From positions 25,272,495 through 25,336,494 of the forward strand of contig NC_090187.1 of the NCBI RefSeq assembly GCF_024679245.1: 64,000 nucleotides of DNA. Reading direction: 5' to 3'. Position 1 is the stretch's first letter. Each line of letters begins with the position of its first letter. Under the pieces are notes generated by a model that was given only the letters and a program-made list of their open reading frames with translations, did not search any database and was not told where the DNA came from. The translations under genes and the position numbers were made by a program. The stretch is from Pseudorasbora parva (taxonomy: Eukaryota > Chordata > Actinopteri > Cypriniformes > Gobionidae). This document shows, piece after piece, positions 26,051-40,100 of the stretch.

Positions 26051-29035
26051 TGACGTTAGTGGCTATTCTAATGCACAACAAGAAACATACTAAAGGAGAA
26101 ATGCATTGTAAAGTACAGAAATCTCTAGAAGAGTTTTCTTTTCTGTCATTTACTTTACTAATAATAATAAAAAAAATAATACATTAATAAAAACGAATAA
26201 AATATATTTAAAAATACATGTCAAATACATATGATGAAAGAAAGAAAATGTGTCAATAAATATAAAAAAATAATAAAATCAGAGATGTATACATATATTA
26301 ATTTATACATGTTGTACTTTATTTTTATTAATTGGTTAATTGTAAAAAAAATTTAAAAAACTAAAAAAAAAAACTGAATATACAGTAAATAAATATAATA
26401 GAAATGTAGAGTTGCATTTACCTTTGGAGTTTTCCTCTGCTCTTTGCTCTGTGATAATCTATACGTATATGTATAAAATATTTGTATTAAATAATGATTA
26501 AAAATATTAAATAAAATATAATACTCCTTATCAGATTTGATTTTTAAATTGGACAATACACCTTTTTATCTACTAAAGAGAGCCTGCATAAAAAATAAAT
26601 AAATAAAATCCATTAACAAATCTTTTAGATTGCGAGGTTATGAGCATGCAAATTTTCTTGACTTTCCCTTTTTCTTAGGAAACAGAATGAAAATGGAAGC
26701 CCACCTGTACCATCAGAGGATTGGTCCTGATGCATAGACTGTCCCAAATCACATGCAAACAACAGTGGAGTCAAACGTCAAATAGACCCAGCATCTGCTC
26801 AGTATTGTACTGAAGTGGGTGATGAGATCTTTACACACTATAACACACTTCCTCCATCTCAGTTTAAGTATAGGCTACAGATGTAAACCGATCAAACCTT
26901 TTAAAAGTGTAATGGAGCTCATTCACTTTAGACGTCAGAGAGTCGGTATTGCTAAGACTCATCAGGAACTCAAAGGTCTATCTCTAATTGATGAGCATCT
27001 GAAATACATTAGGTGTAAGACCTTTTCAGCACAAAGTATAAGTGTATTGTAAAGTTTGTTGTTGGGTTATAAAGTTTGTTGATTTGTCTCTGGTTCAAAA
27101 TTATTCATCATGAAGACCACCGGGGGGCAACAAAGTTCATGTTATATCAAATGGCATGTATGAAAAAAATCTTTAGGGAATAGCAGTGATGATTATTACA
27201 CTGTAAATACTCTCTCTATAGTCTATTATTGCTGTAATTTGTTTTTATTTAATTTTTGTATTTAGTACAATATTTGTACATACTTAATAGTACAAAAAGT
27301 TCACACTAAATGTTTAATTGTCACTTACTATGTTACTTTACTATGTTGTTCCAAACCTGTATACATTTCTTTCTTGCTGAACACAAAAGCCCAGAAAAAA
27401 AAGTTTTTTTAATTTAGTATATTTTTCACATCATTACATTGTTTAGAGCATAAGAAACAAATGTTGTGTGTGTGTGTGTGTGTGTGTGCGTGCGTGCGTG
27501 TGTGTGTGTGTGTATAAAACTTTATTTTATTATTTTATTATTTTATGTTACGATATGTCTCTGTAGTTAACAAAACTAAATGACATGAAATTGCATGTAT
27601 AGGCAAAAACAATAGCATTTATTTTCAATTCACCAATGAATTTTTAGGTTTTTAAACAAACTTTGTTTACGTGTGATTCTGAACTATGTTATTAAAGATA
27701 TAACGGAATGCATTGATAATATACCATTTTCTTTTTACAATATGTGGGTAAAATGTTCATACTTGGATTTTCCCATTTATTACAATGTATCTGCATCTAA
27801 TTTCCATATGAATGTATTCTTAGAGCAACATGTAATGGAAAAAAAGAAGTGTAACAATGGGAGCAATATTTGGCAATATTTTCATAATAATATCTAATAT
27901 TTTATAGGAATATTGATATGCAAATTCTTTCCCTATTCACTTGTTGTGTCTCCTGATATGCCTGATAAACATGATTTAAGTCTCGGTGTCCACTACAGTG
28001 GACATTTATGAAATCAATGCCCTGTTTTGTAACCCCATAATATTTTCCCTGAGATGTTGATTTATAACAAACAATTTGAAAAGGAATCAAAATATTATCA
28101 TATTTCCATAAGAGTGCTTAACATTAATGTCAGCCGTTTTTAAAGAGCAAGAAGAAGTTGTTGCCTGGTGAAACCTCCAAACATTTGGTATATCTGCAAA
28201 GCCCTGAAGGTGCTCTTTACAGGACATCCAGACATGTATGATGTCAGAGGAATTCACTAAAATATAATGTCCAGTACCGTGAACAAGTCTATTCCTGGGT
28301 CCCAGGAGGATATGGGGAACTAAACAGTTGATGGGGACTTCCATTTTTGTTCTCCATGTGGAAGTGTGATCCATTAACTTTTTGATTACTTGATTATTCT
28401 TCAAAATATATTATTTCGTGCGGGCCTTCAGATGAGATTTATAGTCATTATGCAACATTTAGTGGTGACAAACATTTAGTTACATAACTAAATATTTGTC
28501 ACCACTAAATTTTGCATAATGACTAAAAATGTATGTGGTTTCTCTGAGGATAAAGTTGATAACTCCATGTTAGAATCAGGGCTATTTGCATGGCAGGTCA
28601 ATATCACAATCAATAAAAATTGTATTATAATAATATAAATACATTTGGGTGATTAATTCTAAAATATGTAAAAATGGTTCGGATTAAGTTCAAAATTACA
28701 GTCCAACAGAATATGTTTAACAGTCAAATGAAACTGAAATAAGAGACATTAAGGAGGAACTTGGTCAATAGAAACCCGTGTGTGAGTCTTGAGTGACCCA
28801 CTCGGCACCTAGTGAAGACTTGGTTGGTCATGTCTTGTTTTTAAATCTGCAGTCTGTAAGTTTTACCTCTTTTTCACCATCTCTGTTTAAAATCTGCAAT
28901 TGCAGCGGAATTATCATCTATAAATGAGTTGTGAATCGGCACAGCTCCTCAGCGGGGATGAATCTAACGTTACTGTTTTGAGGAGTGTGTGCAGTAACGG
29001 TTTGCTGTCAGTCACGTACTGGTGTGTATACAGTA
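26051..29035. other. AT-rich intergenic region
   Basis: No gene recognised. It holds A/T-rich low-complexity DNA (26150-26600), a (TG)n/(CG) tract (27466-27513), a fragment with TCGGTGTCCACTACAGTGGA (about 27981) and the hairpin at 28442-28525. Confidence 0.4.
28442..28525. repeat. Near-perfect 41-bp inverted repeat
   Basis: Arms 28442-28482 and 28485-28525 (TAGTCATTATGCAACATTTA and its near reverse complement) differ at two positions around a 2-base loop. Possibly a minimal foldback MITE. Confidence 0.88.
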
Positions 29036-29735
29036 ATTCAAGGGTTAATTCACCCAAAAATGAAAATTCCCTAATGTCGTTCAACACCCGTTAGACCTCC
29101 GTTCATCTTCAGAAACCAAACAGAAGATATCTTTGTTGAAATCTGATGGCTCAGACAAGCCTTCATTGACATCAATGCCATTTCCTCTCTCAAGACCCAT
29201 AAAAGGCACTAAAGACGCCGTTACAAAGCCCATCTCACTTGGCTCTACAATAATTTTATGAAGCGAATAAAATAGTTTTTGTTCGCAAAAAAACAATGAA
29301 ATAACGACTTATATAGTGATGGGCCGATTTCAAAACTGTTTCGAACGGTTATGAATCAGCCGATTCATGATTCGGATCGCGTGTCAAACTGCTGAAGTCA
29401 CGTGACATTGGCGATCCGAATCACTGATTCATAACCGTTCTAAACTTTATTTTGAAATCGGCCCATCACTATATGTCGTTATTTCGTTGTTTTTTTGCAC
29501 AAAAAGACTATTTTATTTGCTTCATAAAATGATCGTAGAGCCACTGTAGTAAGATGGGCTTTGTAACGACGTCTTTAGTGCCTTTTATGGGTCTTGAGAG
29601 AGGAAATGACATTGGTGTCAATGAAGGTCTTTCTGAGCCATCGGATTTCAACAAAGATATCTTCATTTGTGTTCCGAAGATGAACGGAGGTCTTACGGGT
29701 GTCGAACGAAATTAGGGTAAGTAATTATTGACAGA
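29036..29735. mobile_element. TTAA-family hairpin MITE, right end truncated
   Basis: Same family as the minar1 intronic copies (GGGTTAATTCACCCAAAAAT left end). The right end stops at TTGACAGAATAG without the terminal GGGTGAACTAACCC, so it is degraded. Both arms carry GACCCATAAAAGGCACTAAA. Confidence 0.8.
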
Positions 29736-30715
29736 ATAGTTTTGAACACTGGCTGGTTATGTACTTGCTCAAAAGTTGAATTTGGATCATTTTTAACCAA
29801 AAACAAGTTACAGACTATGGAAGACACTTCTATTTATACTGGGTTTTTATTACATAGAGGTTATTTATTTTTTTATTCATCCCATTCATTCTGCCACTCA
29901 TTATGGTCTGAAGAAGAAGTAAGAAGGTGGTATTTAACAGTCAGATATTTCCAGGTTAAGCGCATCCCTGGCAGCCGTGTCCGCTCTCATATTACCAGTC
30001 AGGATAATGTGACGAACCCAGCAAAAGATCATTAAAAGGTCTAATTTAGTTAAAATGTCTTTATGGATTCAAGTGATTGAATACTAGATACACATAGATT
30101 TTTATGAGAGACTTTGATCAAATTCAAGGAAATGTTTTTTTGGTGGGTGTGCCTCTGCGTGCTGTAATATGATTTCAAACTCTCTGATCTCTTTGTTGGC
30201 TTGATCTGTTTGGGTTTGTTGGTGAGTCATAGTGTCACTTATTATGCAGATAAACTTTTTTTTTCACAGTGTTGTCAGTGTTGTGTTTGAGAAACACATT
30301 ACAGGCAATCAAAGTCAAGAGATAGAGGTAACGTTTATAATTATACAACTTTTTTTTTCTTCAAAGTACAAACTTGGCTCTATTGTGGTTTTGCCAAATT
30401 TCTGCCTAATTGAGACTAAGTAAGGCAAACAGGAATGGTGGGAAGAGGGGAACAGAATTAGAAAATGATACAAACAAGATTGAGGAAACAGAGTTTGTAG
30501 AAGGTCACATAATGGAGTGACCATGAGTCAATGCTGTGATTATGGGAAACTGGATGAAGTTTGTTTTGGCCATCCCCCCAGTTCACATGGACTCTTATCA
30601 GCCTGTTGAGTGAAACACTGATCGCTGTTATGTAACAGATCCATACAAACAAACTTCATCCTGGATACGCCAACAACAACAAAATCTCACTACAAAATTC
30701 ATGAATAATTTGGCT
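29736..30715. other. Intergenic stretch before the cd9 3' end
   Basis: No gene or defined repeat recognised. Confidence 0.35.
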
Positions 30716-30721
30716 TTTATT
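30716..30721 (-). terminator. cd9: Poly(A) signal of cd9
   Basis: AATAAA on the - strand, about 430 bases after the stop at 31148; the 3' UTR in between has no repeat that I recognise. Confidence 0.55.
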
Positions 30722-31147
30722 TGAGCCATATGCACCAGTGTGGGTAAAATCAATCGACCCTATTCACAAATCAAAAACAAAACATTACAAAAGTTCAGAA
30801 CAATTAATATCAAGCATTACTGCAAGTACAATAAAGCAAACAATGGTTAATCTTTAAAATCTATTATGAACGATAAAAAAATATAAAAAGTCAGACTTAA
30901 TAAAAGGCCTTTTCAAATGGGCTTGGAATGCTAAACCAACCCTTCTCATTACTCGTGACTGAACCAGTGATACAGCTGCACTAAGGAAAAAAGAGTGAAT
31001 TCCAGTCAATCAGAGACGTGTACAGATTGTGTGCTTGACGCTGTGATCTATCTGGCTCTTAGCTGATGAGGTCATGTTCAAGACAGTGCTTTGTGATAGA
31101 CATCATGCAACACAAATATACTGGCAGTTTCCCAAGCAACGAGACCC

Positions 31148-31727
31148 TCACACAATCTCCCGGGTTTTCCGGATGGCACAGCACAACATCATACTGAAGA
31201 TCATGCCGAAGATCTGTGCACACAGAGAAAAAATTCCTTCAATGAGACATACATGTGTACGTAACAGTGTTTTCAAAAAACATCATGATCAAATTATAAT
31301 CATGGTACTAAGAAACATATACTTTTTCTCCATTTAAATCTGCAGTGTGTAATTTTACTATTCACATTACCAAAAGGAAATGCAAACACACACCTATTCA
31401 GAACTTTGGGGTCAGTATGATTTTTTAAAAATGTTTTTGAAAGAAATCTCTTTTGCTCACCAAGGCTGCATTTATTTGATCAAAAACACTGTAAAAAATG
31501 TGAAATCTTATTACAATTTAAAATAAGATTTTTTCTACTTAAATGTATTAAAATGTAATTTTTTCCTGTGGTGTTAAAGCTGAATTTATCATCATTAGTC
31601 CAGTCTTCAGTGTCAAACAATCCTTGAGAAATTATTATTATTATCTAAAGATAGTTAATATCTTTGCGGAAACCCGGATTCAAAACCCAGAAGTTCAAAA
31701 GAACAGCATTTTTAAAAAATACAAATA

Positions 31728-31824
<97 letters not shown>

Positions 31825-34128
31825 AAATAATGCATTTTTTATTTGATATAATATTAAAATCAAGCTGGTAAAGATATACACCACAGTTATAAATTGTAGA
31901 TTTTCTAAGAGGACAAAATGCTGAACAAGTTTAAAAAAAATAAAACAACACAGAGAACTAAATAAAATTTACCATGATCACTCCAATGCCGATTCCAACT
32001 CCTCCAATAATATGAAGTTTGGAGTTGAAAACTTCATCGATGGCATCAGGGCAGCTCTGAACATAAAAAATTAGATTTGTAATAGGTGCAAAAGGTAGAA
32101 TGGATTTATCATTTATTAAAGGGTTAGTTCACCCAAATATTACATTTCTCTCATTAATTACTCACCCTAATGTAGTTCGACACTCATAAGACCCCACGTT
32201 CATCTTCGGAACACAAATGAAGATATTTTTGTTGAAATCCGATGGCTCAGAAAGGCCTTCATTGACACCAATGTCATTTCCTCTCTCAAGACCCATAAAA
32301 GGAACTAAAGACGTTGTTACAAAGCCCATCTCACTACAGTGGCTCTACAATCATTTTATGAAGTGACGAGAATAGCAAAAAAACAAAATAACGACTTATA
32401 TAGTGATGGGCCGAATTCAAAAACAAAGTTTCTGAGCCATTGGATTACAACAAAGATATCTTCATTTGTGTTCCGAAGATGAACGGAGGTCTTACGGTGG
32501 CAAACGACATGAGGGTGAGTAATTAACGACAGAATTTTCATTATTGGGTGAACTAACCCTTTAATGTTGTATATTTATCCTTGATATCTATCTTTACTTG
32601 AACTTCTTAAACCCTTCTCAATATTCTGAATGGTGACTACTATGCTTTGATGACCTCTTACTTGACCTTCTGCTGGCAGAGGAAAGTGTTTCACTGACTC
32701 ATTCAAGCTGAGCCGCAAACAGGGTCCCTCAGGTTAGAAACATTTCCAGTGCATTAAATCTGAGCTAAGCTGCTGAAATGCACTCCACAATCATACTTGC
32801 TGCATAAAAGAATCTAAAACCTGTAGATGTGTCTACCAAAGTAGTAAATCTACCAATTTAAAATTAATTCAGTTTCGTGTCTAAGCTTTGGTAAATATCG
32901 TTGTTATTGTTAACAAATTATTAAACTCATTAACAATATCTAAATCCATGAGATCATTTAAAATTAGATGAATTTCAGGTTATAGGATGTCATGGGTCAC
33001 TTAAAATGAGTGAAGTTATAATTTGCAGCTTTTCTTAACCTTATTAATAAACTAATTATAGAAAAATGTTGCCAGTAACCTACAAATTAACTGGTTCTAT
33101 GCCTTTAGTTTGCCATTAAAACTGATAGATGGTAAGTCTTAAGAGATTCCATATTCTGTAATGCAAGCATAACCACACAGCAAAGAAAGGGTTAAGATCT
33201 AAACTATCAAGAGTGTAAACTTGACTCTCTCACACACATAGAGGCAGTGTGAGATCAAATGATCAGTTGGAGACAGTGTACCAGTTAGTTGTGCCAGAAT
33301 ATTCAACATTTTAAACAACAAAAAATAAATAAAATAACATCTAAACCATGACACAAGTGATTTTGATCATGTCTAATATACATCCAAAACAGGGGCGTTG
33401 CTAGTCATAAAGCTCTACCGGGGCACAGGCCCCTCATTATTTTTTTTTTTTTTGAAAGCAAAAAGTGTGCCACACAATGCACTATACACGGTGTCTTTTG
33501 CTTAACCCAATATTTGTACACTGAAACAAGTACTGGGGGATGTAAACATGTAGAGATATTAATAGGCCTATTTCTAAAAAATATTGATCTAAGTATTTTC
33601 TACATACTCAGTATTTCCCATAGGATTTAGTGAAACTGTGGGTGGACCTCTGTCCCTTTAGGGGGGGTTCGGGGGCATGCCCCCCTGGAGGAAAAGTTTT
33701 GTGCATTTTAATGTTAAATTCATTAATTTGGTGCACTTTAAGAGTTCAAAATTCAGAGCTCGAACGTATATTCACGTATATTCAGTGTGCAAATTGAGCA
33801 AAAAAAAGTCTAAACTTTTTTGACTTGAACCTCAACTTTAAAGGGACTCTTACACTCCATAATAGATATAATAATAATAATAATATAAATCCTATGAGAG
33901 TAATAGCAATATATTGTAAAATGAATGCACTGGAAATAAATGAGTGAGTTTTTATTTTAATGTAAACTGCATTTGAGCATTTATTTTGGTGGAAAATATG
34001 TTTACAAACGCTCATTACAAATCCAGTAAAATGCAGTAATGGACAACTGTGCAGATATGAAATTGCATTTTTACATTTTCAAAAAACATAATTTAGTACG
34101 TTTATAAATCCATTTACATTGTGTGTAC

Positions 34129-34167
<39 letters not shown>

Positions 34168-37100
34168 GGTTAGTTTAGGCGTAGATTTACGTGGAATCAC
34201 ACGGCGTAGACATACACGCGGATAGCTCAAAATGTGCACAGATAGCACGCCACTTGGCTTTAGGAAGTGGCATGTATGTTTACGCAAAGTCATGATGTCA
34301 TGTCGCAAGATGCTAGATCTTATTTTGAAGCTTCTGTTTGAGGAAAAACTAACTAGCGAATGTTGAACGTATTAATCCGGATGTTGACAGCCAGCAGTTC
34401 AGCAGAAGAGGTGAAGAAAAGGGGCGTTCCAGTCTGCAAAAAACGGTAACCCCCACCAGCACGATGACGCCCATTTGTGGCCGCAGTTGGATGATATTGG
34501 TTAACTGAGATGCGGAGCTGATCGCGCACTTCTCTTTGTACAGCGCAAACAGACATTCTATTTGATGAGGACACAAAACCTTATCGAGCTCTGATATCAA
34601 TTTGTGGCAGTCAGTGTTGATATTGTGGCAGAGCGCCACCGATAAATAAATGTATGTTAAACTCTGATACTTTACATTTTCAGCATACTGTATATGGAAA
34701 TAATACAACTGAGGAGAACTTTCTTGCAGATTTGCATTCTTCTAACTTACATTGCACAATGATAATAATGACTAATTAAATATTTTTCAAGAATTTACAA
34801 TTACAACATATCAAGAAACCAGTCATTTTATGACAACAACTAAAATTAAAGGGGTACTTCAGCGCTGGGAAGATGAATCTGTATTTAAACTGGCTCATCA
34901 ATGCAGTAGAAATGTGAAATTATTTTTGAATTTCGTGTCTTCTAGACTGAGAAAAGACAGAAAATTTATTTTTGTCCCATGGGGATGAAAGACTACAATT
35001 CCCAGAATGCATCGCTGCCCTGTGAGGCCATTCCCAACGCCACCAACTTGATTACTGCGACTGAGTTAGAGAAGACACTACAATTAAAAACTGAACGTGC
35101 CTGTTCAATATAATGAGTGAGTCATCGCGCGAGTCTCACAGACAGCACTGAGCACTAACTGCACGAGTGATGAGAGCTGAGGTAATCGCGACTACACTCG
35201 CGGCATACATTCACAACGCGAGTTCAGTCTGGCGCGTTTCAGTTCATGCCTTTGCAAGCTTAACTTTCATAGAAATTAATTTGAGAAGTTAAAACACTTA
35301 CATTGCTCACCATAGCTCCGTTTAAATTAGTGCCTGTAGCTGAGCTGAGCTCTCCCTGCAAGCTGAGTGTTATCTCCCATCCCCCATGCGCAGATTAAAA
35401 ACATGCGGTAATGGCTCCCTCTGCTGGCTGTAGTCTTTAGCCTTTGGGGAAACATTCCTCCTATGATGCAAAAATCGTCAATTTGCATCATAGGAGGAAT
35501 TTTTCCAGAAATAAAATGCATAAATCTCTTGTCTCAGGGGGATATGAGGGGGGAAAGCACAATCATTTGAATATACTCCAGGGTTTCTACTGATACAAAG
35601 CCATATGCTAATCGCTGAAGTAACCCTTTAAGAGCATAAATATTCTAAGAGAAAACCACTATATTTACACGATTTAACAGTTTATTTTAATAAATATCAA
35701 AAATGTAAAAGGTGTGCATCATAGCTGACACCTAGATAAACACTTTACATTATGTTTTTAATAACTAACTAGTGTGTGCACTGCAGTGTAGCCTACATTG
35801 TGTTTGTTTTCGGTTTTCTGTTAAACTGCGTTGATTTGGTTACGTTGCATACAGATCAAATCTAAATACATTGACAATGACAAGTATAAAAAATGTTAAA
35901 ATTCAAGCTTGAGATTTTACTGGGGTACAGCAGATTTATACTGGGGCACGTGCCCCAGTAAAAGGGGTCTAGCAAGGCCCCTGAAAGCAATACAGTAAGA
36001 GAGTCATTGTGTCTGAAAACACCGTTCTCAGCCACATAGGTCAATGTCAAATGAGTGTGAAATTATCATTTGTCAAAATTGTGTAAGCCAGAAAATTTAT
36101 ATTAAGACCTTTTTATATTTTCATTAACCTTATTTTTAAACTAAATGACATAAAACAATGTTGTCAGTGCACTACAAATAAACTGGTTGTATGACTATTT
36201 TATTATTCAAATTGATAGAAAAAGAATGTCATATACACAATACACCAAGGATGACTTGAGGGCGAGGAAATCATGGGCTAATTTTCATTTTTGGGTGAAC
36301 TAACCCTTTAATGCAGGCCAAAGCACACAGCAATGAAAAGGTTAAGCTCCAAACCATCAAGAGTGTAAAATTACTCTTGTATTTTAATTAATTGTATAAT
36401 TTATTATTTAGAAGATATGAGACTCTTCCAGTTTCCCTTTTTGTCATTCCTTTAATCCCTCACCATGGCAACACTGTTCAAGATATCCAATTCCTGTAAT
36501 CGCAAATCAATATACTGGCATTATGCTGAAAAAAGTTTGGTGTGAATCGTATCAAGCCCTTTGGAGTAGTTGTTAAAACAACTACAGAGTTTGTCAATTG
36601 TAGGTAAAACTAGCCGCTACTGAGCCCCTCCTACAATCCAAAAGTGCCCGTAAGGTTAAATAAAAAAAAGTAAAAAAAATAACCTTGGGAAAGCAATAGG
36701 GCCCTTTGCCCCTAGGGAGTGCGCCCTAATACAAAAAGCATGACTATGAATATATGACTATAAAAGCCGATTTAGATTATTAAAAATACTATAATAGTAT
36801 ACAAATACCACTGACAAATATTTAGACACTTTAATTTTGACTATTGCAGTACTCTTATCTGTAAATATGACTGTGTAAATACTAAAATGTGGTAATTTAT
36901 GCATTTTTGTTTCTATATACATTTACGGTATTTTTATTTTTATTTATCCTTTTATTTCCGTATATCTAACATTTAGGCATTTTCATTTAGTTCTGCATTT
37001 TATACTTACATGGATTTGTCCAATTAATCAGTTAAAAACTAAGTTATCAGTTGTGTCTATATAGAAGTTATAATAAATTAGGATCTGTAAACTGTTACCT

Positions 37101-40100
37101 TTGTAATGAGAACATCAAGCCCCTCCTTTCTGGGGCAGGTTTCTTCAAGAACATCCGGGATGTTTCCTGACGGTCCACAGCAGTTCAGCTGAGAGATGAG
37201 GAACAGATGTCATCTCAAATGAGTAAGGCTTCAAAATCCACAAGCTAAGAATAATTAGTGTGCGAGGTGCCATCTGATGCATACAGCACATAAAAACAGC
37301 AAGCGCTTTCTGAGGATGTTTACATCTCCCAGGTTGTTATGATGAGCGCTACAGAAATAGCAGTTGGTGTTCACAAGTCGCAATTATGTGAAATATCTCT
37401 GAGAAATAAGGAGAAAGGGAAGATATCTTACCCCATGCTGGATGAGATGGAGGGTTTTTTTCAGAGCTTCCTGTTTGGTGTCTTGATAATTTTTGTATGT
37501 TTCTCTGTAGAAATTTGTTATATCTTCAGTAACCTATGGCCACAAAGATATTAACATAAATTTGGAGCACTGTCTGTGTGTTTGGGTATGCGTGCACTGA
37601 GCGTTTGGGACAGCCACCTTTGTCTGGTTGGAAAAGCCCCAAATTCCAGCAGCCACCTCAACCGCAAATATGACCAAAAGAAAGAAGAAGAACTACAGGA
37701 AAAACACATTCAAACATTAAAGTTGATCACCTCATAATAATACTAATTGATATTTGAGAAGAAAAGATGCACAATGTGGGAATTACCAATCCCAGCATGC
37801 ACGGGGATTCCTGGATGGCACCGCAGCATCCAAAAAAACCCACAACCATCATCAGCGCACCGGCCGCAATTAAGATGTACACACCTACAAAACACACACT
37901 TCGCTTTTATCAGTTGATCTTCATATGCAGCAGGCATGTTAAAAGACAACTACTGACCTGTGTAGAAGACATAAGGCGAGTTCTCTCCTTCAAACAAGCT
38001 TTTAGTCTTGGGATCAAGCCTCAGCCAAAGTCCAATAGCCAAGACGCCTGTGCCTGCAATCTGCAATGAAACCAAAAAAGACATTCAGGTCAAAGACTTG
38101 TGAATAATTCAATCAATCAATCAATCAATCAATCATTCAACTTTATTTATATAGCGCTTTTACAATGACAATTGTTTCAAAGCAGCTTCACAGTGTTAAA
38201 CAGGACAATATTGCAACAAAATTAGATTTGGCTGTACAGTCGTTCTGGAGAAAACAGTGATGTTATCAGCTTATTTTAATTTATCATGTAGTGATAATGT
38301 TGGCAGATCAGTATTATAGTTTATAAAATTAAATAAGACCTAATTAATTACTTTTATTTGTATATTTAGTTGAATAACTTGGATCATAATTTTAGTGAAA
38401 TTCCAGGGTGAATCAGGGTAAATTAAAATGTAATTCACCCTGATTCACTCTGGCATTTCACTAAAAATTAAATGCCTACAGACTGACTAAAATACACACC
38501 AACAGCTCTATCAAAAGATTCCTTTAACAATATAAAGAAACAGCTCAAACACCACAAGTACTGTATGGTGCTAAATGATCTCAGAAAGGTTGTTGGCTTA
38601 AATCAAGGTGATTGAAAAGCCATCTGTTAACATTCCCATTCATTCGCCATGAGGATAATTACTGCCAAGGTAAAATTACATCCTGGCTGATTACCTAGTA
38701 CCTTTCACTAGTAACTGTCCATTGCAAAAATGTAAGTAAAATTAAATTAAAATCAATTAAGAAATATACAATTTATAAAAAAATTATTACATAAATTATA
38801 AATTAAAAAAAGATTTATAGATGGCTTGCAAAAACAATCAAAATAAATAACATTGGAATTATTAAACATACTAAATGATAAACGTAATATATCAATTATA
38901 AAGTAAACAAAAATAAAACTAACAATCAAATATTTTGTATTCATATTTAGCTTGCAAAAATGTACATTTCTGTTAAAATGCATGGCTATTTTTATACTAG
39001 CAGGGTTGAACTGGCAGTATTAACCAGTCCAATCTTGCCCACTTTGCTTGATTCATCATAGAGGACAAAACAACAGAAACTGGAGGTGCAAAAATAATGT
39101 AATAATGTCTACCAGTTTACTAATGTGTACTAGCTTAGTAAAACTCAATAGCACAGACTATCCATCGTTTTATCTGATCTGAGATTGTACAGATCACACC
39201 AGCAAGCAAAATTTCATGACAGAATCCAAATAAAACTGGCAGAAGTTCTACCAATCTGTTAGACATGAGATGCGATATGAGTCAAAATCTGCTAATGGAG
39301 CAAGCGTTTTGAAAAGTGATTTTTCACTATTACTACAACAGGATTTGAATTTAAATGTTTTTAAATATAAACTATTTTTTAGCTAAAAGTACAGACAATA
39401 AAAACAACTTTGTGCATAAAAAATCCTTTCCTGGTAAAATATCTTACTTGATTTTCAAAAGATAACAAATTTGCGACAGCTAAAAGTAAAAATTTTAAGA
39501 AGCCAGACATGTCTCTGAGTAATATGCAATTTATTTAAGCCACAACACAAACATTATTCCGTAAAATAATGCTGCGTTCCAGATGATATTGGATGTGGGA
39601 ATGTCCCAAATTAAATGTCTCACTTCAGACCCCGGTGAGTTCCAGGCAATCAGACATCACCTATTCTCATTCCGACATTGTTGACTGATCTTTCTTTCAC
39701 AAGTTTGGCACTAGATGAACTGTTAAATTATTATTATTATTTTTATCTTGTGATAAGTACTTGTAGTCGTCCAATGTGACTCATATGCTGATGTAATATA
39801 TATTTTAAACTTAAACAAGTGATTTTTATAAAATGTAGTTTGATCACCATCTTCAATAGCAATTATCACAGTTTGATCAAATGGTGTTTAATTTTCCAAT
39901 AAAAGATTATTTTTTACATTTAATTACCCCTTAGCAGATCTTGTGTCATATACAGTGTGCATGTTTTTCAGTTGCTGTTTTTACTTCCTACTCAGGGCTA
40001 CATTTACCTGTCACATAAAAAAAATAAAAAAAACTGCTTGCTTCCTTCTTTTACCAAAAAAATATTAGCAGTATTTTTAACTTGTGATCATTTTCAACAT

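Noticed and set aside
28087..28404. 105-codon - strand frame between minar1 and cd9
   Set aside because: No known domain, no splice context and a repeat-like neighbourhood.
33390..35983. 8-bp target duplication for the CAGGGGCGTTGC element
   Set aside because: Bases outside the two ends (ATCCAAAA and AAAGCAAT) do not match, so I did not claim a hAT duplication there.
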